In this document: piece after piece, positions 1 through 7,694 of the stretch
Position numbering within the stretch: position 1 is the stretch's first letter
Layout: every line of letters begins with the position of its first letter
From: Peribacillus simplex
GTDB lineage: Bacteria > Bacillota > Bacilli > Bacillales > DSM-1321
Assembly: GCF_900156045.1 (NCBI RefSeq)
Contig: NZ_FTMX01000008.1
Coordinates: forward strand, 1 to 64,000
DNA length: 64,000 nucleotides
Direction of reading: 5' to 3'
The notes under the pieces: generated by a model
Told to the model about the DNA's origin: nothing
Database searches by the model: none
Seen by the model: the letters and a program-made list of their open reading frames with translations, nothing else
Made by a program: the position numbers and the translations under genes

Positions 1-130
1 AGGTGAATTCCAATTTATTGCTGCCAAGCTCGCCTGCCGGCAAATTTCCAAGCGTGACTGTACCAAGTGCCGTCTTCACCTGATCGACTTGCTTCGTTAC
101 GGCAGGATGATTCAGTTTGATTGTCGTCAT
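1..130 (-). CDS. YwqI-like DUF5344 protein, N-terminal part only (cut by window edge)
   Basis: The visible part starts with an ATG at 130 on the minus strand and runs off the left edge with about 43 codons. It reads MTTIKLNHPAVTKQVDQ and continues through a Val/Thr/Gly-rich stretch with no stop. This resembles the start of YwqI-type (DUF5344) proteins encoded just after YwqH in Bacillus LXG/type VII secretion clusters. The start overlaps the stop of the upstream gene as TAATG, so the two are translationally coupled. In such loci an LXG polymorphic toxin gene usually follows, which would lie left of the window. The family call rests on context plus the short N-terminus. Confidence 0.6.
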   Translation of the reverse strand, partial: MTTIKLNHPAVTKQVDQVKTALGTVTLGNLPAGELGSNKLEFT

Positions 131-567
131 TAAAACAACCGCCTTTTTAAATCGGATATTTTACTTTCCAGCTGCTCAAATGCCTCTTCGCCTTTGTTCA
201 AAAGGGAGTCGGCTTCTTGGGCTATATTCCCCGCTATGCTCAGAAGCGTATTCTCGGCATTCAGCTTTGTAATCATGGCCTCGATTTTCCATTGGTAATC
301 GTCATAATCGTCATGAATGATACTGAACATCACATTATAGGCATCATGACGGGCATCCTGAAATTGATCCGAACGGTTCCCTGTCCAGCTGCCACCTAGC
401 TCAGGGTCATTTATTTTCCTAATCTCGTTCAGACACATGCTCTGCTCTTTTATAATATCGTTCTTCGCATTTTCTAAACGTTCAATTTTCACATTCAAAT
501 CAGCTTTTTTACTGGAGATAGCAGAGTGTATATTACTCAAAATATCTGCATAAACCATGAAACTCAC
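130..567 (-). CDS. YwqH-like DUF5082 (WXG-like helical) protein
   Basis: A 145-residue, mostly helical soluble protein with heptad-rich ends and a central WTGNRSDQF segment near residue 61. A W-x-G turn between two long helices is typical of WXG100-like and YwqH (DUF5082) proteins. These act as partners or chaperone-like factors of LXG toxins exported by the Yuk/Ess type VII system. The gene is followed directly (TAATG overlap) by a YwqI-like gene, the usual ywqH-ywqI order. A purine-rich ribosome site (GAGGTGAG) lies just upstream of the ATG. No signal peptide or membrane segment is seen. The secretion machinery itself is not in the window. Confidence 0.7.
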   Translation of the reverse strand: MSFMVYADILSNIHSAISSKKADLNVKIERLENAKNDIIKEQSMCLNEIRKINDPELGGSWTGNRSDQFQDARHDAYNVMFSIIHDDYDDYQWKIEAMITKLNAENTLLSIAGNIAQEADSLLNKGEEAFEQLESKISDLKRRLF

Positions 568-795
568 CTCAAAAACAGTATAATCCTACACTAAATGTCA
601 TATTTTCCTATTTAACATTATAAGGATTAAAGTCCGAGAGTTAAATAGGGAGAAATATGCTATTTTGTCAGTTAAAAGAGAAGATTGGCATAAAAAAGTT
701 CCTACATACCATATTCTATATACCCTGTATTTTACCAATTTTAAACAAGTGAACAGAATGTCATCTCATTGGATCCTCTTAAATATTGCTCCACT

Positions 796-1044
796 TCATT
801 CAAACTGCCCTAAATTGTATCTGTGCAACAAATCATCCCGAACAAACTCCCTGCAAGTCGAGGATAGATGTGACCGCTCAGGATGTATCAAATCTCCAAA
901 AGGCAAGTCACCGACAAACTTAACTTCGCCTTCAAAATCCTGTCCGGATTCACCATCAAAACCTATGACTTTCACAAAGCAAGTTTTGTGACCGGTTTTC
1001 ATAAAATCAATTACCGTTAAAACATGATTATGTACATCACTCAT
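796..1044 (-). CDS. Conserved-looking small protein, function unknown
   Basis: An 82-residue acidic protein starting MSDVHNHVLTVIDFMKTG. A longer in-frame start exists upstream, but the ATG at 1044 is preceded by a strong GGAGGG site seven bases away, so it is chosen. The sequence suggests a small beta-rich fold (KTCFVKVIGFDGE, then GEVKFVGDLPFGDL). It has no signal peptide or transmembrane segment and two cysteines, C22 and C64. I do not recognise a family. It stands alone between convergent and divergent neighbours. Confidence 0.55.
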   Translation of the reverse strand: MSDVHNHVLTVIDFMKTGHKTCFVKVIGFDGESGQDFEGEVKFVGDLPFGDLIHPERSHLSSTCREFVRDDLLHRYNLGQFE

Positions 1045-1430
1045 TCTTTTTCCCTCCAACCATGAAAGCATTAAGTAAAGATATTTTTTACTAGCATTAT
1101 AATAAAGAAACCGATCCAAACAACAAACCATGGTTAAGATCGCTAAAGGCATTAAAACTTTGGAAATAGACAAACATACTTTCCCTGAATCGCTTATACT
1201 TTATTTTTTTATGTATTTTGGTTGATCTATTAACTATAATCATATTTAAACTGGCGTTGCATGTCCTGACTTCCCAATTCATTCACTTATGTTTTTTTAC
1301 GTTACCCGGAATATACTTCTCTTAACATGTCTATGATTTCATATTACTTCCATCGAAGGTCAGTCTGGCAACCCCCCTCTTCTATATAGATTTATAACCT
1401 GCTATAATCTAAGGATTGGAGGTGTGAAAA
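1045..1430. other. Intergenic region between divergent small genes
   Basis: About 385 AT-rich bases between an unknown minus-strand gene and a plus-strand membrane protein gene. Apart from the promoter-like element near 1403 I see no gene, repeat or RNA structure. Short open frames on the minus strand here lack ribosome sites and look random. Confidence 0.5.
1398..1408 (+). promoter_or_regulatory. Extended -10 promoter for the membrane protein at 1431
   Basis: The sequence CCTGCTATAAT contains an extended -10 (TGC then TATAAT at 1403-1408). It lies about 22 bases upstream of the ATG at 1431, with a GGAGGTG ribosome site between. No good -35 hexamer is visible, which is tolerated for extended -10 promoters. 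This is inferred from motif and position only. Confidence 0.4.
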
Positions 1431-1835
1431 ATGAAAGAAATCATCCAGATATTAGCTGAAATCGTCAATAATCTTCACGATTTCATCCTATTCTTTGTAA
1501 GTGACACATTAAATTCAAATGCAACGGACAAAGATTTGCATTTTTGGATAATGGGAATCATCGGTATCATCATATTTTTGTTCGTGTTATTTTTATCTAA
1601 TTTAATTTCCCGGATGCGTTTTGGGATAACGATCCTTTCTTTCCTTTATACCTTTACCGTCATGGTTGTTTTAGTATTTGCCATTGAAATACAGCAAGCC
1701 CTTACCAGCAGGGGGAATATGGAGTTTCAAGATGCGGCGGTAGGCCTATGGGGGTTCATCGTATTTTTCATGGTTTTTGCTGTACTTTCATCCATTTTCC
1801 TATTGGTGAAGAATTTATTCAAGCAATCAAAATAA
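1431..1835 (+). CDS. Small integral membrane protein, function unknown
   Basis: A 134-residue protein with three clear hydrophobic segments, roughly residues 39-60, 65-88 and 106-128, after an amphipathic N-terminus. The last segment ends in a lysine-rich tail (KNLFKQSK), which places the C-terminus in the cytoplasm. A GGAGGTG ribosome site lies 9 bases upstream of the ATG. I do not recognise a family. It appears to be monocistronic, driven by the extended -10 element at 1403. Confidence 0.65.
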   Translation: MKEIIQILAEIVNNLHDFILFFVSDTLNSNATDKDLHFWIMGIIGIIIFLFVLFLSNLISRMRFGITILSFLYTFTVMVVLVFAIEIQQALTSRGNMEFQDAAVGLWGFIVFFMVFAVLSSIFLLVKNLFKQSK

Positions 1836-1987
1836 AGGTAACGATAGGTCACCTTGGCTTAAAACATTCCTAATGCCTTTCAATAACTGGAAATTCGGAT
1901 TTTTGCATTGGCGGGAATGATAATCTCTCTGTAGCATCATCTTTATTGGAAAGCTAGGTTACAGAGAAGCAAATTTGATTCGGGGAA

Positions 1988-2281
1988 TTACTTCGATTCA
2001 TTTTCATTGAATAAATCAATGCTAAACAGATTAAAAGAATCGTCGTCATTAATGCGTTCCTGGTCATTTCCTGTTACATCAGGACTATTTTCCCTGCGAC
2101 GGCGATTCACTTCCCTTAATTCCGCTTCCAGAAATTCCGCTTGTTCGTGGGAAAGCTTGATCGTGATTTCATTATTTTGATCATCTGCAGCTTTCAAGAG
2201 GACATAGCTATCCGCAGCATTACGTAAAGTCACATTGCTTACTGTTAAGTTCATGTTCGCGAGTTCATATCTTGCCTTCAT
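1988..2281 (-). CDS. Small acidic cytoplasmic protein, function unknown
   Basis: A 97-residue protein. The first two thirds look structured (short beta-strands, then a charged helix KLSHEQAEFLEAELREVNRR). The tail from about residue 65 is very acidic and probably disordered (DDDSFNLFSIDLFNENES). A GGAGG site lies about 12 bases upstream of the ATG. The alternating hydrophobic start (NLTVSNVTL, YVLLKA) with a following helix suggests a small alpha/beta fold. No family recognised. Confidence 0.55.
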   Translation of the reverse strand: MKARYELANMNLTVSNVTLRNAADSYVLLKAADDQNNEITIKLSHEQAEFLEAELREVNRRRRENSPDVTGNDQERINDDDSFNLFSIDLFNENESK

Positions 2282-2599
2282 AATGTAAAAAGAACCTCCA
2301 TCGGAAAATACCGGATAAAATAAAGTATATTAAATATACTCTACTTCAAGATATTTAAATATACAAATTCTTTGTTTGAAAAAGCCTTGAAACCTAAATA
2401 AAGCTACCTCATAAAAGATTTCCGAAAGACAATAAATGAAAAATTGGTGTGCCGCTTCATTAAAGCTTAGTTCTTGAATACGGGTACAGGTAAAATTTCT
2501 TCCCTTGAATTCCAGAAGTTCTGGAACCAATATTGCAATTGATACGAATTCGTCCCTTTCTTAAAAAACAGGTTCTCCATGAATGAACTCACATTGACT
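2282..2599. other. Intergenic region without a supported gene
   Basis: About 320 AT-rich bases. The only open frame (2330-2530, minus strand, 66 codons) lacks a convincing ribosome site and has no recognisable content. Otherwise nothing seen before the terminator at 2600. Confidence 0.45.
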
Positions 2600-2642
2600 A
2601 AACAAAGGGAACCCTTCACAAGCAGAAAGGTTCCCTTTGTTT
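2600..2642 (-). terminator. Rho-independent terminator after the serine hydrolase pseudogene
   Basis: Near-perfect arms AACAAAGGGAACC and GGTTCCCTTTGTT surround a 15-base loop. Read on the minus strand the stem overlaps the stop codon of the hydrolase frame and runs into TTTGTTTAG. Confidence 0.75.
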
Positions 2643-3665
2643 ATAGTTCTTTTTCAATCGCGCAAGCAATATGGTATGGACCCGTGCTTTCATTTGAAGT
2701 AATGACGGTTTTCAATCGATTTGCCGGATATACCGCTGAATTGAAGCTTACACCCGGGTCATACCCCATAAGATGATATTTGAAAATCGCGTCATCTTTT
2801 TTACGAATCCATAGACCATATCCGTAGTATCCCCCTTCATCTTCCGTAGCAATATGGGGCTTCAATAAAAGATTGGTATATGCTTGATTCAGTAATTGAT
2901 TGGAAAATAACCCTTCCCAAAATCTGAACATATCCGATGTTGTAATATACGCCCCTCCATCCGCACCGCCTTTGATCGGAAGGGAATAAACATTCGTTCT
3001 CCATGCTCCATTTTCTTCGTCAATGTACCCTAATGCAGTATTTTTAGGAAGCTGGTCCATGGAAAAATAACCGGAATTTTTCATTTCACAAGGCAGAAAG
3101 ATGTTCTTGTCGATATATTCGGAAAATTCGAGCCCGGTTAGTTCCTCAACAATCAATCCTAATAAAATATAGCCTGCATTATTGTAATGAAATCTTTCCC
3201 CGGGTTCGAACATCATCACCTCATCTTGAAACATCGGCAGGAAATCTTTTAATCTTTTTATATGGTACATCGGATTTTTCTGCCAAAGCTCTTCAAAATC
3301 ATCCATCACTTCTTCATCAAAGTAATCAGGAATGCCCGATGTGTGTGTTAAGAGGTAATGTATGGTTACAATTTGGTTGAAACAAGGAAACCCGGTCGGA
3401 AGACAGTCTTTAAGCTTAGAATCGAACCTAAGTTTCCCATTTTGTATTAACTGGCAATGGCTATCGCCGTAAACAGTTTACACCCAGAAGCAATTCCGAA
3501 CTTTGTTTCGGTCGTATTCATGATTTCATCCGCTCGATTGGAATAGCCATGTGCTGAGCTATGGATCACGTCATCTCCCGCTTTCACACCGATTACACCC
3601 GAGAATTCAATTTCCTTGCTGGTTTTTTCAATAATCCTGGATAAATCCATATTTAGAATCGACAT
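2641..3665 (-). pseudogene. Beta-lactamase-fold serine hydrolase, disrupted by a single frameshift
   Basis: Two frames together make one class C beta-lactamase/PBP-like hydrolase of about 340 residues. The N-terminal frame (3447-3665) carries the SxxK nucleophile motif as SGCK, then hits TAA at 3449. The next frame picks up at once as QLIQNGKL, continues through LLTHTSGIPDYF, the YxN motif YNNAGY and a C-terminal HLMGYDPG. The C-terminal motif occupies the place of KTG. Restoring one base near 3453-3456 joins the frames without other damage, so this is either a recent mutation or a sequencing error. The N-terminus has no obvious signal peptide. A long terminator follows. Family members hydrolyse esters, D-peptides or lactams; the substrate is unknown. 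Confidence 0.8.
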
Positions 3666-3733
3666 TTCGTTTCCACCTTTGCCGGTAAAATTTCAATACT
3701 GATGTGTTGGCCAAGGTGCTCGTTATGTTCTTG

Positions 3734-3764
3734 CAAAAAAACCCGCATCTATGTGATGCGGGGT
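3734..3764 (-). terminator. Terminator of the NAD salvage operon
   Basis: On the minus strand the sequence is ACCCCGCATC, loop ACATA, GATGCGGGT, then TTTTTTTGC. The stem is GC-rich and perfect, and it sits just after the nadE stop at 3779. Confidence 0.9.
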
Positions 3765-3778
3765 AACTTATCAGCTTC

Positions 3779-4609
3779 TTATTTCCACCAAGTATCATAA
3801 ACGTTAATGGCTTCATTGCGTTTATGTTCGGTTTTAGTATACCATCCTTCGATGATTTCGGCAGCTTCCGTTCTGATATCCTTGCCTTCAAGGTAATCAT
3901 CGATTTCATCGTAGCTAACGCCTAAAGCGACTTCATCAGGAAGCAACGGTTTGTCATCTTCCAAATCGGCCGTTGGTATTTTCGTATAAAGACGCTCGGG
4001 AGCCCCGACGAACTTCAGGATTTCTTTTCCTTGCCTTTTATTCAATCGGTATAATGGCAGGATATCCGCTGCGCCATCACCATGTTTCGTAAAGAAACCT
4101 GTGATCGCTTCTGCTGCATGGTCCGTACCAAGCACGACGCCTTTATAAAGTCCGGCTAAATCATATTGTACCTTCATTCGCTCACGTGCTTTAACATTTC
4201 CCCTTAAGAAATTCGATAGCTTTTCAGAAACTGCTTCTTCCACAGCTTTTACTGATGCATCCACCGCTTCCTTGATGTTGACTGTAACCGTTTGGCTTGG
4301 CTTGATGAATTTTAAAGCCAGCTGCCTGTCATCTTCATCAGCCTGTACTCCATATGGCAAGCTTACAGCAACAAACTTGTAGTCGTTGCCATTCGTTTCT
4401 TCATTCAATTCATTGACAGCGGTTTGGGCAATATACCCTGCCAGTGTTGAATCTTGCCCTCCAGATATTCCAAGTACAAAGCTTTTCAGAAACGTATTTT
4501 TCTTCATATACCCTTTTAATAGATCAACACTTTTCCTGAATTCGACTTCAGGATCGATCGTTGGTTGGACAAGTAATTTTTTTACGATTTCTTTTTGTAA
4601 TGGACGCAT
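3779..4609 (-). CDS. nadE: NH3-dependent NAD+ synthetase
   Basis: Catalyses the last step of NAD synthesis: deamido-NAD + ATP + NH3 to NAD + AMP + PPi, in the cytoplasm. The protein is 276 residues, the usual size of ammonia-dependent Bacillus NadE, with no glutaminase domain. The ATP-pyrophosphatase P-loop SGGQDST is at about residues 49-55, followed by [15 protein letters not shown] and the conserved C-terminal [11 protein letters not shown]. The ATG at 4609 is preferred over an in-frame TTG at 4615, because the GCGGGG ribosome site then has normal spacing. It is the last gene of a pncA-pncB-nadE salvage operon. The 34-base gap to pncB and the strong terminator after it fit co-transcription. 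Confidence 0.95.
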   Translation of the reverse strand: MRPLQKEIVKKLLVQPTIDPEVEFRKSVDLLKGYMKKNTFLKSFVLGISGGQDSTLAGYIAQTAVNELNEETNGNDYKFVAVSLPYGVQADEDDRQLALKFIKPSQTVTVNIKEAVDASVKAVEEAVSEKLSNFLRGNVKARERMKVQYDLAGLYKGVVLGTDHAAEAITGFFTKHGDGAADILPLYRLNKRQGKEILKFVGAPERLYTKIPTADLEDDKPLLPDEVALGVSYDEIDDYLEGKDIRTEAAEIIEGWYTKTEHKRNEAINVYDTWWK

Positions 4610-4643
4610 TGGCAAAGCCCCGCTTTCTAATAAAATAGGATTG

Positions 4644-6113
4644 TCATTTCGTTAGCATTCTTTCTACATTGGCTTTTACTTCATCTATATTCCTCATTTT
4701 ATTATCCCAACAATCCTGGCTTAGATCTACCGGGTATTCTTCAGGATTAAGTGCACGCAGGTACTCCGGCCATAATACTTGGAGATTTTTTTGCGTGAAT
4801 GCCTTGATTTCATCTATGGTTGGCAATTCATAAATCAAACTCCCATCCTTGAAAATATCCACATGCAGATCAACCGCATCGAAATCCGTGACGAATTTAC
4901 TTAGGAAGGTATGGACAGGATGAAACATTTTTAATTTTTCCTGTTCCTGCGGCTTCTCATATTCCATCGCCAAATAATCACCTTCAGCATGATGGTTCAC
5001 TTTATTGATGATACGATATACTCGTTTTAAGCCAGGTGTCGTAACCTTTTCAGGGTTAGAAGAAATTTTGATGGTATCTCTCATATTCCCATCTTCGCCC
5101 TCTATTGAAACCATTTTATAAACGGCACCGAGCGCTGGCTGGTCATAAGCCGTAATCAATTTGGTTCCGATGCCCCATATGTCAATTCTTGCTCCTTGTT
5201 GTTTCAGGTTGATGATCGTATATTCATCCAAGTCATTGGAAGCGACAATCTTCGCATCATGGAACCCTGCAGCATCGAGCATACGTCGTGCTTCTTTTGA
5301 TAAGTAAGCTAAATCACCGCTGTCAAGACGGACGCCAATGAAATTGATTTTATCGCCCAGTTCCTTGGCAACACGGATTGCATTCGGGATGCCAGAACGT
5401 AATGTATCATAAGTATCAACCAAGAATACACAGTCTTTATGGGAAACAGCGTATTTGTGAAAAGCAGTATATTCATCTTTATAAGCTTGGATCATGGAAT
5501 GTGCATGGGTCCCTGAAACAGGAATGCCGAACAGCTTTCCAGCACGTACATTACTGGTGGAATCAAAGCCAGCAATATAGGCCGCCCTCGCTCCCCAAAT
5601 TGCAGCATCCATTTCTTGCGCCCGCCTTGAACCGAATTCGAGGGCAGATTCTTCACCGATGACCTGTTTGATGCGCGAAGCTTTTGTTGCTACGAGTGTG
5701 TGATAGTTCACAATGTTTAGCAACGCAGTTTCGATGAGTTGAGCCTCACCGAGCGGTGCCTCCACCCGTAAAATCGGTTCATTGCCGAAGACGAGCTCTC
5801 CCTCTTTCATGCAGCGAATCGCTCCCGTGAAACGGATGTTCCGCAAATAATTCAAAAATTCTTCATCATAGTGCAGATCATTTTTTAAATAGTCGATATC
5901 ACTTTCCGAGAAGGAAAAGTTTTGAAGGTATTGGACAATTTTTTCAAGTCCCGCAAAAATCGCATATCCGCTGTTAAATGGAAGCTTTCTGAAAAATATT
6001 TCGAAAACTGCCTTTCGATTATGTGTTTTGTCCTGCCAATAAGTTTGGGCCATGTTGATTTGGTATAGATCAGTGTGTAATGCGTAACTGTCGTCGTTGT
6101 ACTTTTTTTCCAT
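4644..6113 (-). CDS. pncB: Nicotinate phosphoribosyltransferase
   Basis: Converts nicotinate + PRPP (with ATP hydrolysis) to nicotinate mononucleotide, the second step of NAD salvage. Its 489 residues match the long Gram-positive PncB (YueK) type. Visible signatures are the N-terminal [15 protein letters not shown], the active-site-region [11 protein letters not shown] at about residues 201-211, and the phosphoribosyl-binding [24 protein letters not shown] lies 7 bases upstream of the ATG at 6113. It sits between pncA and nadE in the same direction, so nicotinamide released by NAD-consuming enzymes can be recycled in one transcript. Confidence 0.95.
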   Translation of the reverse strand: MEKKYNDDSYALHTDLYQINMAQTYWQDKTHNRKAVFEIFFRKLPFNSGYAIFAGLEKIVQYLQNFSFSESDIDYLKNDLHYDEEFLNYLRNIRFTGAIRCMKEGELVFGNEPILRVEAPLGEAQLIETALLNIVNYHTLVATKASRIKQVIGEESALEFGSRRAQEMDAAIWGARAAYIAGFDSTSNVRAGKLFGIPVSGTHAHSMIQAYKDEYTAFHKYAVSHKDCVFLVDTYDTLRSGIPNAIRVAKELGDKINFIGVRLDSGDLAYLSKEARRMLDAAGFHDAKIVASNDLDEYTIINLKQQGARIDIWGIGTKLITAYDQPALGAVYKMVSIEGEDGNMRDTIKISSNPEKVTTPGLKRVYRIINKVNHHAEGDYLAMEYEKPQEQEKLKMFHPVHTFLSKFVTDFDAVDLHVDIFKDGSLIYELPTIDEIKAFTQKNLQVLWPEYLRALNPEEYPVDLSQDCWDNKMRNIDEVKANVERMLTK

Positions 6114-6170
6114 GGATAGTTCCTCCCAAAAGAGAAGCCTTCGCTTCCCTTCTATTCTGTTACGTTAATG

Positions 6171-6722
6171 TTATAGAATGGTTGCTCCAAGAGATCCTTT
6201 AAAATGTCCAAGCGCCCAATGGTGACCGGCATCATTGAACGAGGCCACTGCATTTTCATATACAAAGATTTTATAGCCTAGATTATAAGCGTCGATTGCC
6301 GTATGCAAAATACAGATATCTGTACAAACCCCGACTAAATATACATCGGTAATGTGACGTTCCCGCAGGCGGATATCAAGGTCCGTTCCTGCAAAGGCCG
6401 AATAACGTGTTTTATCTATATAATGAACATTCTTTTGATTTTTATTTGTTTCATATTCCTCTTTTAACGCCCCGTATAGGTTTCTACCCATTGTACCGCT
6501 AATATTATGCGGTGGAAACAAATTCGATTCGGGATGTAAGCGGTCTCCTTCTTCATGTAAATCAATCGCGAATACCGTGTATTCACCTTGTTCGATAAAA
6601 TCCTTGGTTATACTGACAAGAGCCTTCTCGATATCCTGGCCTGGCTTCCCGCAGGTCAATGCCCCCCCGTCTGCCACGAAGTCATACGTATAATCTATAT
6701 TGATCAATGCCTTTTTTCCCAT
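6171..6722 (-). CDS. pncA: Nicotinamidase
   Basis: A cysteine hydrolase (isochorismatase fold) deamidating nicotinamide to nicotinate. The catalytic triad is visible: D10 (NIDYTYDF), K104 (DKTRYSAF) and C137 (GVCTDIC). The metal-site residues lie around DLHEEGD. The length is 183 residues, like B. subtilis PncA (YueJ). The open frame extends 53 codons further upstream but overlaps the Nudix gene. The ATG at 6722 has a G-rich ribosome site (GAGGGGGGG) and begins the conserved fold, so it is chosen. The 16-base gap to the Nudix gene indicates one operon with pncB and nadE. Confidence 0.93.
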   Translation of the reverse strand: MGKKALINIDYTYDFVADGGALTCGKPGQDIEKALVSITKDFIEQGEYTVFAIDLHEEGDRLHPESNLFPPHNISGTMGRNLYGALKEEYETNKNQKNVHYIDKTRYSAFAGTDLDIRLRERHITDVYLVGVCTDICILHTAIDAYNLGYKIFVYENAVASFNDAGHHWALGHFKGSLGATIL

Positions 6723-6738
6723 TGCGCAATTCCCCCCC

Positions 6739-7503
6739 TCAGTAGTAAATAGAGTCCATGACAACCTCTGCATTAAATCGGTAAAGCTGTGAAGGCCGAT
6801 ACGAATTACGTTTCGTTTTCTTCTGCATTCCCTTTTCATCCAAGACTTTCTCCAAAAACGGGAGTTTCGGGGCTTTTGCATAAAAAAGTGAGTCTGCGCT
6901 TATTTTTGCATCATCTCTGGCTGTCAGCAAAACCCGTTGCAATTCAGAAAGTGTAAATTCATCCGGCAGGAATTTTTGGGCTATCGTCGTTTGCACCATT
7001 TCTTTTTTCATTAAATTCATCGCATCGTTTATAATTGTATAATGATCGAATGCAAGATCTAATTGTAAGGCTTCCTGGATCGTGAACAATTCAACCTCGG
7101 CTGCATCGTCATTCGCTTTTCTTTGATGAAGAAACTCTTCCTGAACAATTGCATAAAAAGCATTGGATATGATCCAACCCCTGGGATCACGTCCTGGCCG
7201 GTCATAAACCCCGAAATGCTTGACATGGAATCCAGCTACGCCCGTTTCTTCTTTCAATTCTCTTTTGGCTGCTTCATAAGCAGTCTCGCCAGCATTGACA
7301 AAACCTCCAGGTAAAGCCCATTTATCTCCTTCAACATTCGGGCTTCCTTCCTTATCTTTTGTGGCACGTTTGATTAATAATAATTTCAAAAACATTTCAG
7401 GCGGGGCTTTCTCTGCCGTTTTCTTTGTAGTAATCGTAAAGATTGCAATATCTGCTGTATATCCATCTGGAGTAATATATTTCTTTTTTTCCTGCTGATC
7501 CAT
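6739..7503 (-). CDS. Nudix hydrolase with NrtR-like C-terminal winged helix
   Basis: The N-terminal two thirds is a Nudix domain with an intact box, residues 67-89 (G-x5-E-x7-RE-L-x-EE-x-G-V), so it should hydrolyse a nucleotide diphosphate such as ADP-ribose. The last ~100 residues (from FTLSELQRVL) look like the winged helix of NrtR-type regulators of NAD metabolism. NrtR proteins bind ADP-ribose or related ligands and repress NAD salvage genes, often their own operon. That fits its place as first gene before pncA-pncB-nadE and the palindrome just upstream. Unlike many NrtR repressors the catalytic box is not degenerate, so a dual role is possible. Start: ATG at 7503 rather than GTG at 7515. 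The regulatory function is inferred. Confidence 0.8.
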   Translation of the reverse strand: MDQQEKKKYITPDGYTADIAIFTITTKKTAEKAPPEMFLKLLLIKRATKDKEGSPNVEGDKWALPGGFVNAGETAYEAAKRELKEETGVAGFHVKHFGVYDRPGRDPRGWIISNAFYAIVQEEFLHQRKANDDAAEVELFTIQEALQLDLAFDHYTIINDAMNLMKKEMVQTTIAQKFLPDEFTLSELQRVLLTARDDAKISADSLFYAKAPKLPFLEKVLDEKGMQKKTKRNSYRPSQLYRFNAEVVMDSIYY

Positions 7504-7540
7504 GGCAACTCTCACTTTCTTTACTAAGTATGGGATTGAG

Positions 7541-7568
7541 TAATTAGTAAATCATTAATTACTAATTA
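7541..7568. promoter_or_regulatory. Perfect 10-bp inverted repeat upstream of the NAD salvage operon
   Basis: TAATTAGTAA (7541-7550) and TTACTAATTA (7559-7568) are exact inverted repeats with an 8-base spacer. The centre is about 50 bases upstream of the Nudix/NrtR-like start. Size, symmetry and position suit a repressor operator, most simply for autoregulation by the Nudix-winged-helix protein. The AT-rich stem could also form a weak hairpin, but there is no terminator-like T-tract next to it. Confidence 0.5.
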
Positions 7569-7656
7569 TAGTACTCTTCCTTGTGTAATTTAGCAACTCT
7601 AAATCAGATAATTTTCTAATTATTTAAAAAATCATTTATTTTCATACATGATAAAT

Positions 7657-7679
7657 AGCCTGGTCATGATGACCAGGCT
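7657..7679 (-). terminator. Hairpin at the end of the yng operon
   Basis: AGCCTGGTCAT and ATGACCAGGCT form a perfect hairpin, followed on the minus strand by an AT-rich ATTTATC rather than a pure T-run. It lies about 16 bases after the yngE stop. It also separates that operon from the NAD operon promoter region. Confidence 0.7.
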
Positions 7680-7694
7680 TGTTTATTGAATTCT

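Noticed and set aside
2330-2530. 66-codon minus-strand open frame
   Set aside because: Lacks a ribosome site and resembles random AT-rich sequence.
6723-6881. N-terminal extension of nicotinamidase
   Set aside because: The extra 53 codons overlap the Nudix gene in another frame and are rich in Arg/Lys; the family starts at MGKKALINID.
7606-7622. CodY-like AATTTTC sequence upstream of the NAD operon
   Set aside because: At least three mismatches to the AATTTTCWGAAAATT consensus in an AT-rich region; expected by chance.
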